Below are positions 13,515-15,010 of a stretch of 15,010 nucleotides of DNA, piece by piece. Origin of the DNA: Verrucomicrobiota bacterium. Its GTDB lineage: Bacteria; Verrucomicrobiota; Verrucomicrobiia; Limisphaerales; JAHEOI01. Position numbers and translations under genes: made by a program. The stretch lies in the NCBI GenBank assembly GCA_018610125.1, contig JAHEOI010000026.1:1-15010 (forward strand), in the 5' to 3' direction. Below the pieces are notes generated by a model, which was given only the letters and a program-made list of their open reading frames with translations, searched no databases and was not told where the DNA came from. Positions within the stretch are counted from its first letter, which is position 1. Every line of letters begins with the position of its first letter.

Positions 13515-14900
13515 TCATCCACTCACCCACTCCGCGTCGCTCCACGCAATATTCCCGCTCACAATAGTGGCGATCGCTTTGCCTTGCAATTCCCACCCAT
13601 TGAAAGGGCTATTCAACGCCTTGCTTCCTCGGTTGGCGGCATCGAAAACCCACCGCTTATCGGGATCGATGAGCGTGATGTCCGCGTCCGCGCCCACTTC
13701 AAGATGCCCTTTGGCAAGCCCCAGGATTCGGGCCGGATTCGTCGTCAATTTTTTTAACAATTCCGGTAGTGTCAGGCGACCCGAGTGATAGAACTGGCTC
13801 AGCGCCAGGGAAAGCTCGGTTTCGAGGCCGGTCACGCCAAATGGGGATTCGTCAAACTCGACTTCCTTTTCAAAATCGGAGTGTGGTGCATGATCGCTTC
13901 CAATGATCTCGATCGTGCCGTCCCTTACCCCTTCGCAAAGGGCGGCACGATCCGACGCAGAGCGCAACGGGGGATTCATTTTTAGATTGGTGTCGTAGCT
14001 GGGCCAGGGTGGGGCCTGCTCACAAAGGCGCTCCCATCCATGGATCCCGGAGCCATCCCCTTGCCAGAAACGGTCGCTCCCCGAAATCGCCTCGTCTGTC
14101 AGGGTGAAATGATGCGGGCATGCTTCTCCTGAGATCGGGACCTGCCGTTGCTGGGCCTCCCGCAGGAGCCGCACGCTGCCGGCGGTTCCGATATGCTGAC
14201 AATGGATCCAAGCCCCCGTCAGCTCGGCCAGGAGGATATTCCGCATGACGATCGTTTCTTCGCCGATCGCGGGCCAGCCCTTCAAGCCAAGGACCGTGCT
14301 CCAATAGCCTTCGTGCATGACTCCGCCTTCGGTCAATGCACTGTCCTGACAGTGGTCAAGCAGAGGCAGCTTAAACATTCGGGCATATTCCAAGGCCCGC
14401 CGCATCAGGTCATTGTTCTGAATGCAGCGTCCGTCATCGGTGATCGCGACCACACCCGCTTGCTTCAGTGAACCGAGCGGGGCGAGCTGCTCCCCGGCAA
14501 GACCTTGGCTGATCGTCCCGGTGATATGGACATGGACGTGACCGACTTTGTCCGCCTTTTCTCGGATTAGTGCCACGATGCCGGCATTATCGATTACCGG
14601 CGACGTATTCGGCATGCAGACAACGGAAGTGAATCCGCCCCGCGCCGCGGCGATGGTCCCCGTTTCGATTGTCTCTTTCCTGGTTTGTCCCGGCTCGCGG
14701 AGGTGGACGTGACTGTCGATCAGCCCGGGACTGACCACCAGGCCATCGACCGACCATGTCTCGACGTTTTCGGGGGCCTGGGCCCTCGCGTCACTCCCTA
14801 TCGCTGCGATACGTCCCTCTTGGATGAGGAGATCCGTTACCGTGTCCAAGCCACTTCCGGGATCGATCACCCGGCCCCCTGTAAGCAATAATGCCGCCAT
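13515..14900 (-). CDS. pyrC: Dihydroorotase
   Basis: It is a class I-type dihydroorotase that cyclises carbamoyl aspartate to dihydroorotate in UMP synthesis. Metal-site residues in place: His64 and His66 (DSHVHLREPG), Asp155 (ITDDGR), His183 (LLDHCQD), His236 (CQHIGTAGS), and Asp336 (GSDHAPHS). MPNTSPVID (96-104) and ACPHHFTLTDE (260-270) are also typical. ATG 14900 gives 461 residues; an in-frame TTG at 14939 would add 13 residues that look non-coding. Usual members have about 425-430 residues. The excess is an insert at about 273-301 (FWQGDGSGIHGWERLCEQ and neighbours) between TLTDEAI and YDTNLKMNPPLR. No ribosome site is visible. It diverges from a tRNA gene, and a terminator follows the stop. 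Confidence 0.95.
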   Translation of the reverse strand: MAALLLTGGRVIDPGSGLDTVTDLLIQEGRIAAIGSDARAQAPENVETWSVDGLVVSPGLIDSHVHLREPGQTRKETIETGTIAAARGGFTSVVCMPNTSPVIDNAGIVALIREKADKVGHVHVHITGTISQGLAGEQLAPLGSLKQAGVVAITDDGRCIQNNDLMRRALEYARMFKLPLLDHCQDSALTEGGVMHEGYWSTVLGLKGWPAIGEETIVMRNILLAELTGAWIHCQHIGTAGSVRLLREAQQRQVPISGEACPHHFTLTDEAISGSDRFWQGDGSGIHGWERLCEQAPPWPSYDTNLKMNPPLRSASDRAALCEGVRDGTIEIIGSDHAPHSDFEKEVEFDESPFGVTGLETELSLALSQFYHSGRLTLPELLKKLTTNPARILGLAKGHLEVGADADITLIDPDKRWVFDAANRGSKALNSPFNGWELQGKAIATIVSGNIAWSDAEWVSG

Positions 14901-14927
14901 TGTTGGCAAAGAATACTGATATCCCCA

Positions 14928-14955
14928 TTGACAACGCAAGCGTGCCGGATAAGCT
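14928..14955 (+). promoter_or_regulatory. Predicted promoter of tRNA-Gly
   Basis: TTGACA (14928-14933) equals the -35 consensus. A -10 box is less clear: TAAGCT (14950-14955) at 16 bp spacing matches three of six. The tRNA begins 13 bp further. The same 67-bp stretch must also hold the start of the divergent pyrC transcript. Confidence 0.4.
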
Positions 14956-14967
14956 ATTAAAGCTACT

Positions 14968-15010
14968 GCGGGTGTAGCTTAGTGGTAAAGCTCCAGCCTT
15001 CCAAGCTGGC
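14968..15010 (+). tRNA. tRNA-Gly (anticodon UCC), cut by the window edge
   Basis: GCGGGTG acceptor 5' strand (14968-14974), D-arm GCTT/AAGC with loop AGTGGTA (14977-14991), anticodon stem CCAGC/GCTGG (14993-14997 and 15005-15009) and loop CTTCCAA with anticodon TCC at 15000-15002. The variable region, T-arm and 3' acceptor strand lie past the window end. It reads GGA and, by wobble, GGG codons. Confidence 0.93.

Noticed and set aside
13399..13788. Plus-strand frames overlapping the end of pyrC
   Set aside because: They shadow the pyrC coding strand; pyrC is firmly identified.

Overview
The window looks like a chromosomal segment of a Gram-negative bacterium of the PVC group, most likely Verrucomicrobiota. 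The clues are a secreted protein whose C-terminus fits the 'LExSxDLxxWxxV ... FxRV' pattern common in verrucomicrobial exported proteins, an outer-membrane lipid transport (Mla/Pqi-type) operon, weak or absent Shine-Dalgarno sequences at most starts, and several short GGGAC/GGACCG palindromes between genes. The lineage is inference from style, not from a marker gene.

Layout. (1) 1-383: no protein gene. Bases about 52-127 look like the 3' end (domains V and VI) of a decayed group II intron whose body lies left of the window. A good sigma70-like promoter follows. (2) 384-5099, plus strand: three exported proteins, namely an unrecognised 300-aa protein, a DUF4399 protein, and a 1045-aa secreted glycoside-hydrolase-like protein with a TIM barrel and a C-terminal CBM9/DOMON-like domain. 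The last gene runs into a purine-rich tandem repeat (5071-5230). (3) 5426-6360, minus strand: a small exported beta-barrel-like protein and a mini zinc-ribbon protein. (4) 6501-10450, minus strand: a lipid-transport ABC operon in the order STAS-MlaE permease, MlaF ATPase, MlaD/MCE protein, PqiC-type lipoprotein. Diverging from it, with only 28 bp between start codons, is a YrbG-like Ca2+/Na+ antiporter (10479-11501). (5) 11502-14900: pyrimidine synthesis, with pyrC transcribed towards carA but separated from it by a 616-bp gap holding a pyrC terminator and several palindromes. (6) A tRNA-Gly(UCC) begins at 14968 and runs off the right edge.

How the genes work together. The Mla/Pqi operon encodes a complete inner-membrane complex for moving phospholipid between inner and outer membranes: MlaE in the membrane, MlaF for ATP hydrolysis, MlaD as the periplasmic MCE ring or tube, and the lipoprotein on the outer-membrane side. 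CarA makes ammonia for carbamoyl phosphate (its partner CarB is not here) and PyrC closes dihydroorotate, so both feed UMP synthesis. The first three plus-strand genes encode envelope or secreted proteins and may serve polysaccharide use. I found no convincing new defence, mobile or biosynthetic system. The items most worth checking are the intron relic, the palindrome family, the repeat at the end of the hydrolase gene and the hydrolase itself.
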